Positions 37,906 through 46,613 of a DNA stretch of 64,000 nt are shown here, piece by piece. Under the pieces are notes generated by a model that was not told where the DNA came from, ran no database searches, and was given only the letters and a program-made list of their open reading frames with translations. Position 1 is the stretch's first letter, and each line of letters starts with the position of its first letter. Both the position numbers and the translations under genes were made by a program. The DNA is from Haladaptatus sp. DYF46. GTDB lineage: Archaea; Halobacteriota; Halobacteria; Halobacteriales; Haladaptataceae. Location: NCBI RefSeq assembly GCF_021083305.1, contig NZ_JAJFAY010000005.1, positions 62,001 through 126,000 on the forward strand, in the 5' to 3' direction.

Positions 37906-38073
37906 ATGGTCACGTTTGAATCGCCGATCAAGCAGTACCAGACGTCGGCGACAGGTGAACTTCTCTATGAATGTGTTCTCTGTGGAGAAATAACTTCAGC
38001 GGCAGATTCATATCTCGTTTGTCCCGAGTGTGGAGGGAAAATCGAGCGGATTAAGCTTGTAGATTGTCGGTAG
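37906..38073 (+). CDS. Small rubrerythrin-like zinc-ribbon protein
   Basis: 55 aa. Two CxxC knuckles, YECVLCGE and LVCPECGGKIE, form a rubredoxin/zinc-ribbon fold like the many small haloarchaeal rubrerythrin-like domain proteins. A Shine-Dalgarno-like TGGAGG lies at 37892-37897, nine bases before the ATG. It probably binds Zn or Fe. Function unknown. Confidence 0.7.
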   Translation: MVTFESPIKQYQTSATGELLYECVLCGEITSAADSYLVCPECGGKIERIKLVDCR

Positions 38074-38526
38074 TATCCTGTTTTAGAGACGACAAACCAT
38101 TCCACCGTTTAGTATTTCTACTCGTTCCGAGTACCGCCAGTGCGTCCATATCCCATCAGCGTAATTAAGGGTTAGAACGGGCAATAAGGCGTGGCTCGCG
38201 GTCTCAACTCACTATCTTCTGGCCGATAATCGATGACTCCCACTCGTGGCAGTCGAGGATGTTACGATCGAGATCGTGCCGAAGTGATTCACGATTTCGA
38301 GCCAGCAGTCAGCGGTCTCCCGACAAGGGTCTGTCAGGAATGGTGTGCCGGATATAGAGGGTGTATTCAACGGATGTTCTCCGATCAGCGAACGTGTATT
38401 GTTCGCGCTGAAATCAGGTGGTTTGGAGGTCGACCGCTTTTGATCGAAGGCAGCGAACGTTCATATGACTCCAATCAAACCGACATATCCTATCAAGCGT
38501 GGACGAATTCGACACGATACGGTCGC
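38074..38526. other. Intergenic, no supported gene
   Basis: About 450 bases. A plus-strand frame beginning 38233 runs through here but continues as the antisense shadow of the DUF1330 gene. Its first part is Arg/Cys-rich and not haloarchaeal in character. Confidence 0.5.
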
Positions 38527-38865
38527 TCAGCTCGGCAGATCCTCCGGGGAAAACGACGGGTAGAGTATCGCGTGCGCGGACTCGCATGCCTCAACCCGAA
38601 TCGGTTTGACCTCCTGATACGCGGGATCGTCGTACCACGCTTGAGCGTCTTCGAGCGATGGGAACTCTGTGACGACGCTCATGCCGTGGTCCCATTCTCC
38701 CTCGATGACCGCAGGGTCAGGATGACCGACGATCACCTCTCCGTCGTGGTCCTCGATCGTTTCGGCTGCGACCGGAAGATAGTCGTTCAGGTAGCTCTCC
38801 CAGTCGGTAATTTCCTCCAGGAAGAGCGCGTAACCCTTCCGTGAGCTGTCTGTGTCTGTGGACAT
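38527..38865 (-). CDS. DUF1330 family protein
   Basis: 112 aa from the ATG at 38865. The pattern YALFLEEITDWESYLNDYLP, GEVIVGHPDPAVIEGEW and FPSLEDAQAWYDDPAYQEVKPIR is the DUF1330 dimeric alpha-beta-barrel fold. Function unknown. It lies 61 bases downstream of the Tm-1-like gene on the same strand and may be part of that operon. Confidence 0.8.
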   Translation of the reverse strand: MSTDTDSSRKGYALFLEEITDWESYLNDYLPVAAETIEDHDGEVIVGHPDPAVIEGEWDHGMSVVTEFPSLEDAQAWYDDPAYQEVKPIRVEACESAHAILYPSFSPEDLPS

Positions 38866-38926
38866 TTCGACAATACTAATGCCGCGTATAGTAATAGATG
38901 CTACCAACCTACACACTCTCTATTCC

Positions 38927-40147
38927 TTACTGACTGCTATCGGTCGCGCGCAGATACTCGTCGAGCTTTTCCGCGATCGCCGTCGCGAACTCCTCGTCGT
39001 TGATGGCGGCATCGACTTCGACCAACTCCACGTCCTCCCCGAGGTGTTCCCGCAGGGCGTCGAACAACTTCGAATCCGCCTCCGGGTCGTGGAAACCTTC
39101 ACTCTCGACGTCGATGAGCGAGATTCCACCGAGCGGGAGAAACAGCGCGGTTGGCCCCGTGGATGCGTTCAGTTTCTTCGCGATGATTTCGCCGAGCTCG
39201 GCGTTCTCCGCGGGTGTCGTTCGCATCAACGTCACCTGTGGATTGTGAATGTGGAACGTCCGCCCCTCGAACCTCTCCGGCACGGACTCCCGCGGACCGA
39301 AGTTGACCATATCGAGCGCACCCGGCGAGACGACTTGTGGAATTCCCATCTCCGCGGCCGCATCGAGCCGTGTTTCCCCAGCACTCAGCACACCACCGAC
39401 GAGTTCGTCGGCCCATTCGGTTGTCGTAACGTCGAGCACACCGTCGACGACGCCCTGCCTGACGAGCTGTTCCATCGCGCGGCCACCGGTTCCGGTCGCG
39501 TGGAAGACTATCGTCTCGTATCCGTTTGATTCCAGATACTCGCGTGCCGCATGCACGCAGGGAGTCGTCACCCCGAACATCGTGATGGCGATCGTCGGCT
39601 TTTCCGTGATCGAGATATCGGGTTCGTTGGCTACCATACCGACCATCGCGAGCGCCGCGTTGGAGATGACGCGGCGGGAGAGCTGATTGAGTCCTTCGAT
39701 GTCGGCGACCGAGTACAGCATCATCACGTCTTTCGCGCCGACATATGGTTCCGTGTCACCGGAGGCCATCGTCGAGACCATCAGTTTCGGAACCCCGACG
39801 GGCAGTGCGCGCATCGCTGTGGTCGCGATAGAAGTGTTGCCTGACCCGCCGAGTCCCACGATACCATCGAGAACGCCCTCGTCGTGAAGTCGAGACGCAA
39901 CGACGGCGCTGCCGTCGCCCATCGTCTCCATGGCGCTCCCACGGTCGGCTTCCTCCCGAAGTCGTTCGAGGCTGGTACCACCCGCCTCGGCAACATCGTG
40001 TGCCGACGTATCCGGTTCGATGTCGGGGTCGTTCAGTACCCCAACGTCGATCAGGTGGACATCGATATCGTGTGCTTCGATGATTTCTCGGGCGAAATCC
40101 AGTTCTTCCCCTTTGGTGTCTAGCGTCCCGATGAGTACGACTGCCAT
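38927..40147 (-). CDS. Tm-1-like ATP-binding protein (UPF0261)
   Basis: 406 aa from the ATG at 40147. The family signature MAVVLIGTLDTKGEELDFAR opens it, followed by IVGLGGSGNTSIATTAMRALPVGVPKLMVSTMASG. The family includes the N-terminal ATP-binding domain of the tomato Tm-1 resistance protein. The next gene upstream (40149-40982) encodes the partner TIM-barrel domain that in Tm-1 is fused to this one. Its own start lies one base after that gene's stop, so the two are coupled. Confidence 0.85.
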   Translation of the reverse strand: MAVVLIGTLDTKGEELDFAREIIEAHDIDVHLIDVGVLNDPDIEPDTSAHDVAEAGGTSLERLREEADRGSAMETMGDGSAVVASRLHDEGVLDGIVGLGGSGNTSIATTAMRALPVGVPKLMVSTMASGDTEPYVGAKDVMMLYSVADIEGLNQLSRRVISNAALAMVGMVANEPDISITEKPTIAITMFGVTTPCVHAAREYLESNGYETIVFHATGTGGRAMEQLVRQGVVDGVLDVTTTEWADELVGGVLSAGETRLDAAAEMGIPQVVSPGALDMVNFGPRESVPERFEGRTFHIHNPQVTLMRTTPAENAELGEIIAKKLNASTGPTALFLPLGGISLIDVESEGFHDPEADSKLFDALREHLGEDVELVEVDAAINDEEFATAIAEKLDEYLRATDSSQ

Positions 40148-40148
40148 G

Positions 40149-40982
40149 CTAGAACTGGATCTCTTTGAAGTCCCGAGCTTGGTTCTGAATCGCTTCTTCC
40201 GTCGGCAAGCGCTCGAGGCTCGAGGCACCGAAGAAGCCGACGACGCCGTCTGTATTGTTGAGCACGTACTCGGCGTCGTCCGGCCACGCTATCGGACCGC
40301 CGTGACAGATGACCATGACCTCATCGTTGACCGCTTTTGCAGCATCGTGATGGGCCTGCACACGCTCCGCCGCATCGTCCAAATCCAGTGCCGTCTCCGC
40401 ACCGATGTCGCCGGAAGTAGTGAGCCCCATGTGCGACACGATGACGTCGGCACCTACCTCGGTCATCTCGCGAGCGTGCTCTTCGGTGAACACGTACGGG
40501 CATGTCAGCATCTCCTGTTCGGCCGCCTCTTGGATCATGTCTACCTCCTTGTCGTAGCCCATCCCCGTTTCCTCTATGTTCTGCCGGAATTGACTTCCTT
40601 CGTCGATAAGCCCAACCGTCGGGAAGTTTTGGACGCCAGAGAACCCACGGCGTTTCAGATCGTCGATGAAGACGTCCATTTGGCGGAATGGGTCGGTTCC
40701 GTTGACCCCTGCAAGGACTGGCGTGTCTTCGACGACCGGCAAGACTTCGTGTCCCATCTCGACGACGATTTCATTGGCGTCGCCGTACGGGAGCAATCCA
40801 GCGAGGGAGCCTCGACCGTTCATCCGGTACCGCCCCGAGTTGTAGATGATGAGCATATCGACGCCGCCTCGCTCCGCGAACTTCGCCGAGATACCGGTTC
40901 CCGCACCGGCTCCGATGATAGGTTCGCCGCTGGCTATCGTTTCTTCGAGTCGCGCGAGCGACTCCTCACGTGTATATTTCAT
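40149..40982 (-). CDS. PEP hydrolase-family TIM-barrel protein (Tm-1 C-terminal domain homologue)
   Basis: 277 aa from the ATG at 40982 (MKYTREESLARLEETIASGE; an ATG nine bases upstream is possible). Motifs GAGAGTGISAKFAERGGVDMLI, YNSGRYRMNGRGSLAGLLPYGDAN, GVNGTDPFRQM and GFSGVQNFPTVGLIDG-like sequence define the phosphoenolpyruvate-hydrolase-like family. It ends one base before the UPF0261 gene starts. The natural substrate is unknown. Plant and fungal homologues are fused to UPF0261. Confidence 0.85.
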   Translation of the reverse strand: MKYTREESLARLEETIASGEPIIGAGAGTGISAKFAERGGVDMLIIYNSGRYRMNGRGSLAGLLPYGDANEIVVEMGHEVLPVVEDTPVLAGVNGTDPFRQMDVFIDDLKRRGFSGVQNFPTVGLIDEGSQFRQNIEETGMGYDKEVDMIQEAAEQEMLTCPYVFTEEHAREMTEVGADVIVSHMGLTTSGDIGAETALDLDDAAERVQAHHDAAKAVNDEVMVICHGGPIAWPDDAEYVLNNTDGVVGFFGASSLERLPTEEAIQNQARDFKEIQF

Positions 40983-41164
40983 GTACCGCATCCATCTACA
41001 GCGAGAACCATAATCAATATTCACAAGAAGTGTAATTAGATCGATACGAGACACTCACAGTCGCAGTCCCCCCGATTCGTCGCACCGATGGGTTCGTCGA
41101 CCTGCTTTCCGACCGAGATCCGCGATACAACTATGATCGTATACGTCGAGGGATTCGTGGGACA

Positions 41165-41578
41165 ATGGCAGACGAGAATTTCGTTAGCAGCGAAGACGTA
41201 TCGACTCAGCTGTTTGATTGGGGAACGCTCAAATGGATGGCCACACCCGACGTTAACGGCTCCGAGCGATTCAGCGCCGGTGTCGTTCAACTCGCGCCCG
41301 GAAAAGGCCACGAGTTACATACACATCCGGATAGCGATGAGATACTGTACGTTATCAGCGGGGAAGGAGAACAGACTGTCGAGGACGAAACGCGCGAGGT
41401 CGGACCCGGTGAAATGATATTCGTCCCTGCTGGAACCGAGCACGGAACGATAAACACCGGTTGGCAACCGCTCCAATTACTGGCGGTGTACTCACCACCC
41501 GGTCCAGAAGACGTCTTGGCCGATCTCCCGGAATGCGAAATCGTGCCTGCTGGAGAGATACCAAATCGGGACAGCTAA
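41165..41578 (+). CDS. Cupin domain protein
   Basis: 137 aa. Cupin motif 1 is HTHPDSDEILYVISGEGEQ with two His and a Glu for metal binding. Motif 2 is PGEMIFVPAGTEHGTINTG with the last His. It diverges from the Tm-1-like pair with about 180 bases between starts, so it may share regulation with it. Small single-domain cupins are metal-dependent isomerases, dioxygenases or sensors. No substrate can be given. Confidence 0.8.
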   Translation: MADENFVSSEDVSTQLFDWGTLKWMATPDVNGSERFSAGVVQLAPGKGHELHTHPDSDEILYVISGEGEQTVEDETREVGPGEMIFVPAGTEHGTINTGWQPLQLLAVYSPPGPEDVLADLPECEIVPAGEIPNRDS

Positions 41579-41867
41579 CAGCCTCGTATATCCCCTCCGT
41601 TTTCACCCCTCGAACAGGGCGCACCGGGAACGGTCGCTTGGACACCACTACTGGGGAGATCGATCAGCAACCGTCGGATAGAGGACAAATACTTGAACGT
41701 CCTCGAGCATACGAAACAAACGCGGGAGAACGGAGGGCGCTGATTACAGCATTGTAATCACGGGGGTTCGCAGAACCCCCACTTGGATCAAAAGTACAAC
41801 GGTGTAATCGAGCTTCTATTTCAGCAGGAGCGTCGCCGACTACGTCGTCGCTGATCTCGTAGAGTCA

Positions 41868-42740
41868 TCAAGGCGACTCTCCGGCGTCACTTGGATCATC
41901 GTTATCCTCGGGTCTGGCACTGTAGACACACCCAGTGAGGAATTCCTGCAGTCTCGCGGTGAATAATTCGGGGTTGTCGAGGTTCGATGCATGCCCACTT
42001 CCCGGGACGACGTGAACCGTGGGGTCGGTGCTCGTGAGTTGCCTGACCAGTTGTCCGGTGATTTCCTCGTTGGCCATCGGGAGATGCTCGCCATGGAGAA
42101 TAAGCGTCGGCGCAGTGACCCGCGAGAGATCGATACTGTCCTTCGGAAACCGTGCAGTCGCATCAGCAATTTTGACGAACTCGGCATGGGGAATCGTCGG
42201 TGACTCGTCGACGATCCGTTGAATGGTCACCTCGTCACCTGAGACTCCGGGAAGGAGCCAGTTGCCGACCCGAAGTTGCCACCGATTGAGGGTTTTGTAG
42301 TTGATCAGCCGGTCGAGCCGTGCGAGGAATCGAATGTTCGCCAACGCGAGTCGCCCGGTCAGGGGCAACGGACCGGGAGGAAACGTATCAGCAAGGACGA
42401 GTCCCGCTACCCTCTCGGGATGAGCAGCAGCGAATGCCTGTGCGATGGCGCCACCCATCGAGAGGCCACAGACGACCGTCCGGTCAATATCAAGTTCGTC
42501 CAAGAGCACAGCAAGATCTGATGCGAAGAGGTCGATGGAATACGGATTTCTGTCTGCGCCACCGGTACGTCCGTGACCACGGACGTCGTAGGCGATGGTC
42601 GTGAACACATCATCAAGCGCACCCAGCTGGGGCTCCCACATGGTGGCGGTCATGATCATGCCGTGAATGAAGACGACCGGGGGTCCGTCACCACGCCTCT
42701 CGTAGTAGGTTTCGATGTCGTTGGTACGAACGGTTGGCAC
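41868..42740 (-). CDS. Alpha/beta fold hydrolase
   Basis: 290 aa. Oxyanion region VFIHGMIMTATMW, nucleophile GLSMGGAIAQ (Ser), acid and His near LILHGEHLPMANEE and VPGSGHASNLDNPE. The fold matches haloalkane dehalogenase/esterase-type hydrolases (3-oxoadipate enol-lactonase-like). The C-terminal tail is disordered and acidic. Substrate unknown, monocistronic. Confidence 0.82.
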   Translation of the reverse strand: MPTVRTNDIETYYERRGDGPPVVFIHGMIMTATMWEPQLGALDDVFTTIAYDVRGHGRTGGADRNPYSIDLFASDLAVLLDELDIDRTVVCGLSMGGAIAQAFAAAHPERVAGLVLADTFPPGPLPLTGRLALANIRFLARLDRLINYKTLNRWQLRVGNWLLPGVSGDEVTIQRIVDESPTIPHAEFVKIADATARFPKDSIDLSRVTAPTLILHGEHLPMANEEITGQLVRQLTSTDPTVHVVPGSGHASNLDNPELFTARLQEFLTGCVYSARPEDNDDPSDAGESP

Positions 42741-42831
42741 TTGATGGAATACATGGCGCTGATTAGATGAAAGTACCGCAGCGAGCCGGGGCGAGAAAGA
42801 TATCCTCGATCGCAGTGGCAGCGTTGCCCAC

Positions 42832-42963
42832 TCAATAGCAGACCTGCTTCCACTGCAACGATTGGCCCGCTATGACGATGAGATGCTTGCCTCTGTCACG
42901 AATCGCAAACCGTCCGTCCGGAATGAGGTCGTCGCCGTCGACGTAGTCGATTTTGTACACCAT
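42832..42963 (-). CDS. Very small hypothetical protein
   Basis: 43 aa (MVYKIDYVDGDDLIPDGRFA ... QVCY). It begins five bases after the stop of the 82-aa gene and has acidic haloarchaeal character, unlike the alternative frame that overlaps that stop. Unknown function. Confidence 0.4.
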   Translation of the reverse strand: MVYKIDYVDGDDLIPDGRFAIRDRGKHLIVIAGQSLQWKQVCY

Positions 42964-42967
42964 CGGC

Positions 42968-43216
42968 TCATCCCTGGCCGTTCAAATCGTCTTCAAAGTG
43001 ATCAAGCCGTTCTTCCAAATCGTCGATCTGCAGTTGCTGTTCAAGCAATATTGAGAGCAGAATGGGCGTCTCAACGAACAGGGGCTTGTGAACCGTGCTA
43101 GGATCGGTATGCAACTGAGCATATTCGACGAGTCGATCGAATACTTCCTGATCGGTCGGTCGAAGTGCTCGGCGAAACGCATCCCATCCGGACTCACTGT
43201 GGCTGCTTTGCATCAT
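42968..43216 (-). CDS. Small helical hypothetical protein with C-terminal coiled coil
   Basis: 82 aa (alternative Met one codon in). The first 40 residues are polar (WDAFRRALRPTDQEVFDRLVEYAQLH), followed by VETPILLSILLEQQLQIDDLEERLDHFEDDL, a clear coiled coil. It looks like a conserved haloarchaeal small regulator or structural protein, but I cannot name a family. Confidence 0.6.
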   Translation of the reverse strand: MMQSSHSESGWDAFRRALRPTDQEVFDRLVEYAQLHTDPSTVHKPLFVETPILLSILLEQQLQIDDLEERLDHFEDDLNGQG

Positions 43217-44053
43217 TGCAGGTAATCACGACTACCGAGAGTCCCTTAGGCAAGCCCGAGTCATTTCCAAAGGTTCCGATACAGGAGATGCCGCTGTCAA
43301 CACGCATCGGTAGCGCCACCTGCTGGCTGCCATACTGGGAGGAAAATAAGACCGATATTGACGGAGGTTCTGACCGGACGATACCACCGTGAGAACGGTT
43401 CAACGCATTCGACTCAGCCCAAGCGTGTTCGACGAGATAGCAGTCTACTTCATACCCGAAACACGGGCGGCATGGAGTTAGTTGTGGGGAAATCGGCTTG
43501 GTGAATCGATCGAAGATAACACTATGAGTGATCAGATTAGTTCCTCGGAGATCGATGGGTGCTGTCGAAGCGATTTGCACTGGAATCTCGTACCGAAACG
43601 TGCATCAATTTCACTCCAAAGCAACCCGACGATATAGAGTAGTCCTCCTCGATTTATCTGTTTCCGATTCATGCTTCCGAAAGCCAAGGACCCATCACAA
43701 TCAGAGTCGAATGAACCAAGGGCGATTTAATCAACGAAAGGGAGGATGGCGGCAATTCGGGAGGCAGCTCACAGACAGCCCCTCATGAAGACTGTCTCTG
43801 GGTGATGACGCCAGACAGTGTGGCTCTGTTATTGGACTGTGTGAGTGCATGTGGGCCAACGGTCAAGGGCATAAAGGAGGTACCGTAAGCACAAAATTTG
43901 ATTTTAGTATCCATTTAGAGCACTAAAATCACAAGATACCCTTGCGAGACGACAAGCTGGTTCGAAAACGAGAACACATCTACTGGCACAAATTCCTTAC
44001 CACAATACGCCCTAATCGCGACCCAATCGATTGATCCAGATCACTCACTACCA
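43217..44053. other. Region without supported genes
   Basis: About 840 bases. The longest minus-strand frame (43194-43580) has mixed, Ser/Ile/Cys-rich composition. Nothing is recognised. An AT-rich segment near 43890-43940 may be a promoter. Confidence 0.45.
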
Positions 44054-44305
44054 GTGAGTTTGATCGAAACGATCGTCGAGACACTGAGGCCACCCGATGG
44101 CCAGACGTCGCTCAATTTGTACCAGCACGTCAATCCGGATGCCCTCGAAGAGCTTATCGAGGCAAGTGGCTCAAAGCAGAGTGCTGTCGAAGTGCGATTT
44201 GTGATCGAAAACCATCTCATCAGCGTTCGGAGCGACAACACCGTCCGTATCTACGAACCACTTGGATCACAACGCACCGAGATCGACAGTGCCATACTGA
44301 ACTAA
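44054..44305 (+). CDS. HalOD1 output-domain protein
   Basis: 83 aa from a GTG. The core LNLYQHVNPDALEELIEASG then VRFVIENHLISVRSDNTVRIYEP matches halobacterial output domain 1, a small domain found alone or after response-regulator receivers in haloarchaea. The frame is open upstream to about 43916 but has no better start. Proposed regulatory role, mechanism unknown. Confidence 0.75.
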   Translation: MSLIETIVETLRPPDGQTSLNLYQHVNPDALEELIEASGSKQSAVEVRFVIENHLISVRSDNTVRIYEPLGSQRTEIDSAILN

Positions 44306-44368
44306 CCCCCCAAACAAAGTCCAGATGATCTTCGTATCGACCAAGAGGCGCTATCGAGACTGACGTCG

Positions 44369-44605
44369 CTATTCAGAGCTGTAGTCGGTGAGTCGAATCT
44401 TTCCCTCCACTTCGTAAATATGGCCCTTATCGTGCAGCCGTTCGATGATATCCTCGGCAGATGGTCGTCCGAGATCCTCTTCATCGTCCAAAATCGAATA
44501 GGCGTGCTCGTAGGTGAGCTCGCGCTCTTCAGGGAGACGTCTCGCGAGCGCATCAAGCGCGTCTTGCGCAAGTGGGGAGAGCGGAGATTTCCCATTTGGA
44601 ACCAT
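44369..44605 (-). CDS. Small winged-helix-like hypothetical protein
   Basis: 78 aa from the ATG at 44605 (an ATG six codons earlier is possible). The sequence LSPLAQDALDALARRLPEER then SAEDIIERLHDKGHIYEVEGKIRLTD has helix-helix-wing spacing. It converges on the HalOD1 gene. No named family. Confidence 0.55.
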   Translation of the reverse strand: MVPNGKSPLSPLAQDALDALARRLPEERELTYEHAYSILDDEEDLGRPSAEDIIERLHDKGHIYEVEGKIRLTDYSSE

Positions 44606-44693
44606 TCGTACCCTCCAATTCATCTACCACACAGGTAAACCCTCGGACAGAGTTTGTTCGTGCCACTAGCTAGTATGGTGTAGAAGGGGAATA

Positions 44694-44749
44694 AGCAGCC
44701 GATGTGGGAGTATGGGTTGGGATGAGTACGACAACCCACATCGGCTGCT
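44694..44749. repeat. Perfect 15-bp inverted repeat
   Basis: AGCAGCCGATGTGGG at 44694-44708 pairs with CCCACATCGGCTGCT at 44735-44749 across a 26-base loop. It overlaps the start of a 35-codon ORF. It may be a transposon terminal scar, a transcription terminator or a structured RNA. Confidence 0.55.
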
Positions 44750-44819
44750 CAGAACGTTAACTGCAATCTATACTTGGTACCCGACGGATAAAGTCTTCAG
44801 CCAACCACAGCGGAAGTGA
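44712..44819 (+). CDS. Possible 35-aa ORF
   Basis: ATG frame reading MGWDEYDNPHRLLRTLTAIY then TWYPTDKVFSQPQRK. Composition is protein-like, but it overlaps the inverted repeat and could be a transposase end fragment. Confidence 0.25.
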   Translation: MGWDEYDNPHRLLRTLTAIYTWYPTDKVFSQPQRK

Positions 44820-44908
44820 AACTGAATGTACCCGCTACAAACATGGTTCTACCATTCACATCACCACTACTGCGCCGAGAACAAGAGCGACAAGGCAAAC
44901 ACTCATCG

Positions 44909-44927
44909 GTTAGTATAACATACTACC
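44909..44927. promoter_or_regulatory. 19-bp palindromic candidate operator (copy 3)
   Basis: GTTAGTAT-AAC-ATACTACC, seven of eight arm positions conserved. It lies only five bases before the ATG at 44932, where a bound protein would block transcription or initiation. Confidence 0.5.
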
Positions 44928-44931
44928 GATA

Positions 44932-45348
44932 ATGCCCAACACAATCAAACGCTCCGGCGATGGCCTCGCTCTCCAAGTCACAAAGCCCGCCCGAGCCGCT
45001 GGACTCGTCGAAGAGACTGACGAGCCCACCCGTCTTGCCAACATCCGCGTATTCGCATTTGACGGTCTCCTGCTCGTCGTCGACCTCGACCGCATCAATG
45101 ACGAGAACACCGTCGAACTCGCAACGTCAGCGGCGCTCGACACCGTCTCGATCCACCGAGTTGCAAACGCTTCACTGCAAATTGCGGGCAATGGGTACCA
45201 GGTGCAACTCCCCGGTGCTGCAGATGCAGGATTTCACGTGGGTGATCGGGCGCCCTGCACACCAGCACCGAATCTGCTCGTGATTGCAGCCGAAGGATCT
45301 GAACGAGTGGCTGCCGATATCGTAACGATTCGGCGTGAGCAAGTCTGA
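44932..45348 (+). CDS. Hypothetical beta-rich protein
   Basis: 138 aa. It begins IKRSGDGLALQVTKPARAAG and continues with alternating strands (IRVFAFDGLLLVVDLDRIND, ADAGFHVGDRAPCTPAPNLLVI). The opening resembles a swapped-hairpin (AbrB-like) strand but that is not certain. A palindrome touches its start, suggesting tight regulation. Function unknown. Confidence 0.5.
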   Translation: MPNTIKRSGDGLALQVTKPARAAGLVEETDEPTRLANIRVFAFDGLLLVVDLDRINDENTVELATSAALDTVSIHRVANASLQIAGNGYQVQLPGAADAGFHVGDRAPCTPAPNLLVIAAEGSERVAADIVTIRREQV

Positions 45349-45397
45349 ACAGCCCATCCCACAAATACGAAGTTTCGACCGCCGCTCGAAAGGATAG

Positions 45398-45814
45398 CTA
45401 CGCAGACCCGTCGCGAAAGCGCTCAATGGGTTCCGAGGAGGTTTCATCATAATCGTTATCCCCACCAACAAGGAGCGTTGCGTCGAGATGAGTTGCGGTC
45501 GCACGTGCGAACGAATCGCCCAGAGCAGGATTATATTCGAGAATATAGTCGGAAGCGTCCATCCACACCTGCTCGACATCGACGGGCTTGAAGCCAAGAT
45601 CGTCGAGCCACTCTAGATATTCGTCAGCAGTCGCTCGGTCGTATTTTTGGGCGAGCGTATACCGAACTTCAGTGAGATTCACACGACTAGTGTATCCAGC
45701 AGTATTCTCGGCAGCAACGGCATTGAGATATTGTTCAACGGTTTTGCTTCCCGGTTCATCGTCTGCATGTGCGATCAACGGCTCGGCATCGAAAACAACG
45801 CAGTCAGGTATCAT
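45398..45814 (-). CDS. vapC: PIN domain toxin VapC
   Basis: 138 aa. The PIN acidic residues are visible: VVFDAEPLIAHADDE near the start, SRVNLTEVRYTLAQ with Glu, and ALGDSFARATATHLDATLLVGGDNDYDE with late Asp residues. Its ATG overlaps the antitoxin stop by one base (TAATG). It should be a ribonuclease controlled by the AbrB-type antitoxin. Confidence 0.85.
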   Translation of the reverse strand: MIPDCVVFDAEPLIAHADDEPGSKTVEQYLNAVAAENTAGYTSRVNLTEVRYTLAQKYDRATADEYLEWLDDLGFKPVDVEQVWMDASDYILEYNPALGDSFARATATHLDATLLVGGDNDYDETSSEPIERFRDGSA

Positions 45815-46071
45815 TACTCGTCCTCGGATGAAAACTGGGCTTCGCGCTCGTCTCGGTCTTGTTCGCGTTTCTCACGGAGAATCTCCGTTGCTGGTGTGTC
45901 GGTCCGTGCATCACTTCGCGTGGCGAAGCCACGCATTTCACTGGGTGAGCGGACGTGCTCGACGATGACAGTGCCATCGTCGGTTTCTCGGAACAGAACC
46001 TTCCCCGGGGCATCGATTCCGAGCTTGTCGCGGAACCGTTTTGGGATCGTGGCTTGTCCGTGTTTTGTCAC
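45814..46071 (-). CDS. vapB: AbrB/SpoVT-type antitoxin VapB
   Basis: 85 aa from a GTG at 46071, the only start because a TGA lies six codons upstream. The swapped-hairpin DNA-binding motif is TKHGQATIPKRFRDKLGI, followed by FRETDDGTVIVEHV. The C-terminal half is acidic and helical and would bind the VapC toxin. Confidence 0.82.
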   Translation of the reverse strand: MTKHGQATIPKRFRDKLGIDAPGKVLFRETDDGTVIVEHVRSPSEMRGFATRSDARTDTPATEILREKREQDRDEREAQFSSEDE

Positions 46072-46223
46072 GGCGACGACTTCTTTTCAGTCGCTTGGTT
46101 GTTCTGATTTACTCATTATTCATAGTCTAGTAGTTGTTCATAGGTATGCCTTTCTCCTAGAGTAGACAACTGTATGAGATCACGATAAGACAGGGAAAAT
46201 CGACGAACTATCCAAAATACCTG

Positions 46224-46613
46224 TTACTGGTCTTCAATGCCGAGCAGGTCCGCCAACTCATCTAAATCTCGGGACTCTACATCACCTAGCTGGGCCATCC
46301 CTAGTTCAAGTAGTGGCACGAGGAAGTCGCGGCTCTTCTCCAGGTCGATCCCACGTTTTCGGCCGAACCGATACTCCAAGTCTAACCACGTGCCATGGAG
46401 CTGTTCATATTGGTCGGGGCGAAGATAGACCATTTGACTTTCCCGCTCTCTCGTCGTCAGTTTCCGACGCTTCTTCGCCTGTTCGTCTTCGTCATCTGTT
46501 TGCCCATTCGTTTCAGACGCCTGTTCGTCTATCTGACTATCCGCCTGTTCATTATCCTCATCGTCTGAGTTTCCCCATCGGCCGGACAACTCCTGGGCAC
46601 GATCGTCAGTCAT
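46224..46613 (-). CDS. ParA-partner protein (module 2)
   Basis: 129 aa. Residues 1-50 are an acidic, low-complexity tail rich in Glu, Asp and Gln. The remainder has a basic patch (KKRRKLTTRERES) then MVYLRPDQYEQLHGTWLDLE and a helical end. It overlaps ParA by four bases. It is presumed to be the centromere-binding adaptor of this partition module. It does not resemble the module 1 partner in sequence, only in layout. Confidence 0.6.
   Translation of the reverse strand: MTDDRAQELSGRWGNSDDEDNEQADSQIDEQASETNGQTDDEDEQAKKRRKLTTRERESQMVYLRPDQYEQLHGTWLDLEYRFGRKRGIDLEKSRDFLVPLLELGMAQLGDVESRDLDELADLLGIEDQ

Noticed and set aside
38233..38844. 203-codon plus-strand ORF
   Set aside because: Its second half is antisense to the DUF1330 gene and its first half is Arg/Cys-rich, not acidic.
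39930..41039. 369-codon plus-strand ORF over the Tm-1-like pair
   Set aside because: Antisense to two well-supported genes and without a plausible fold.
43194..43580. 128-codon minus-strand ORF
   Set aside because: Composition unlike neighbouring genes and overlap with the start of the 82-aa gene; no motif.
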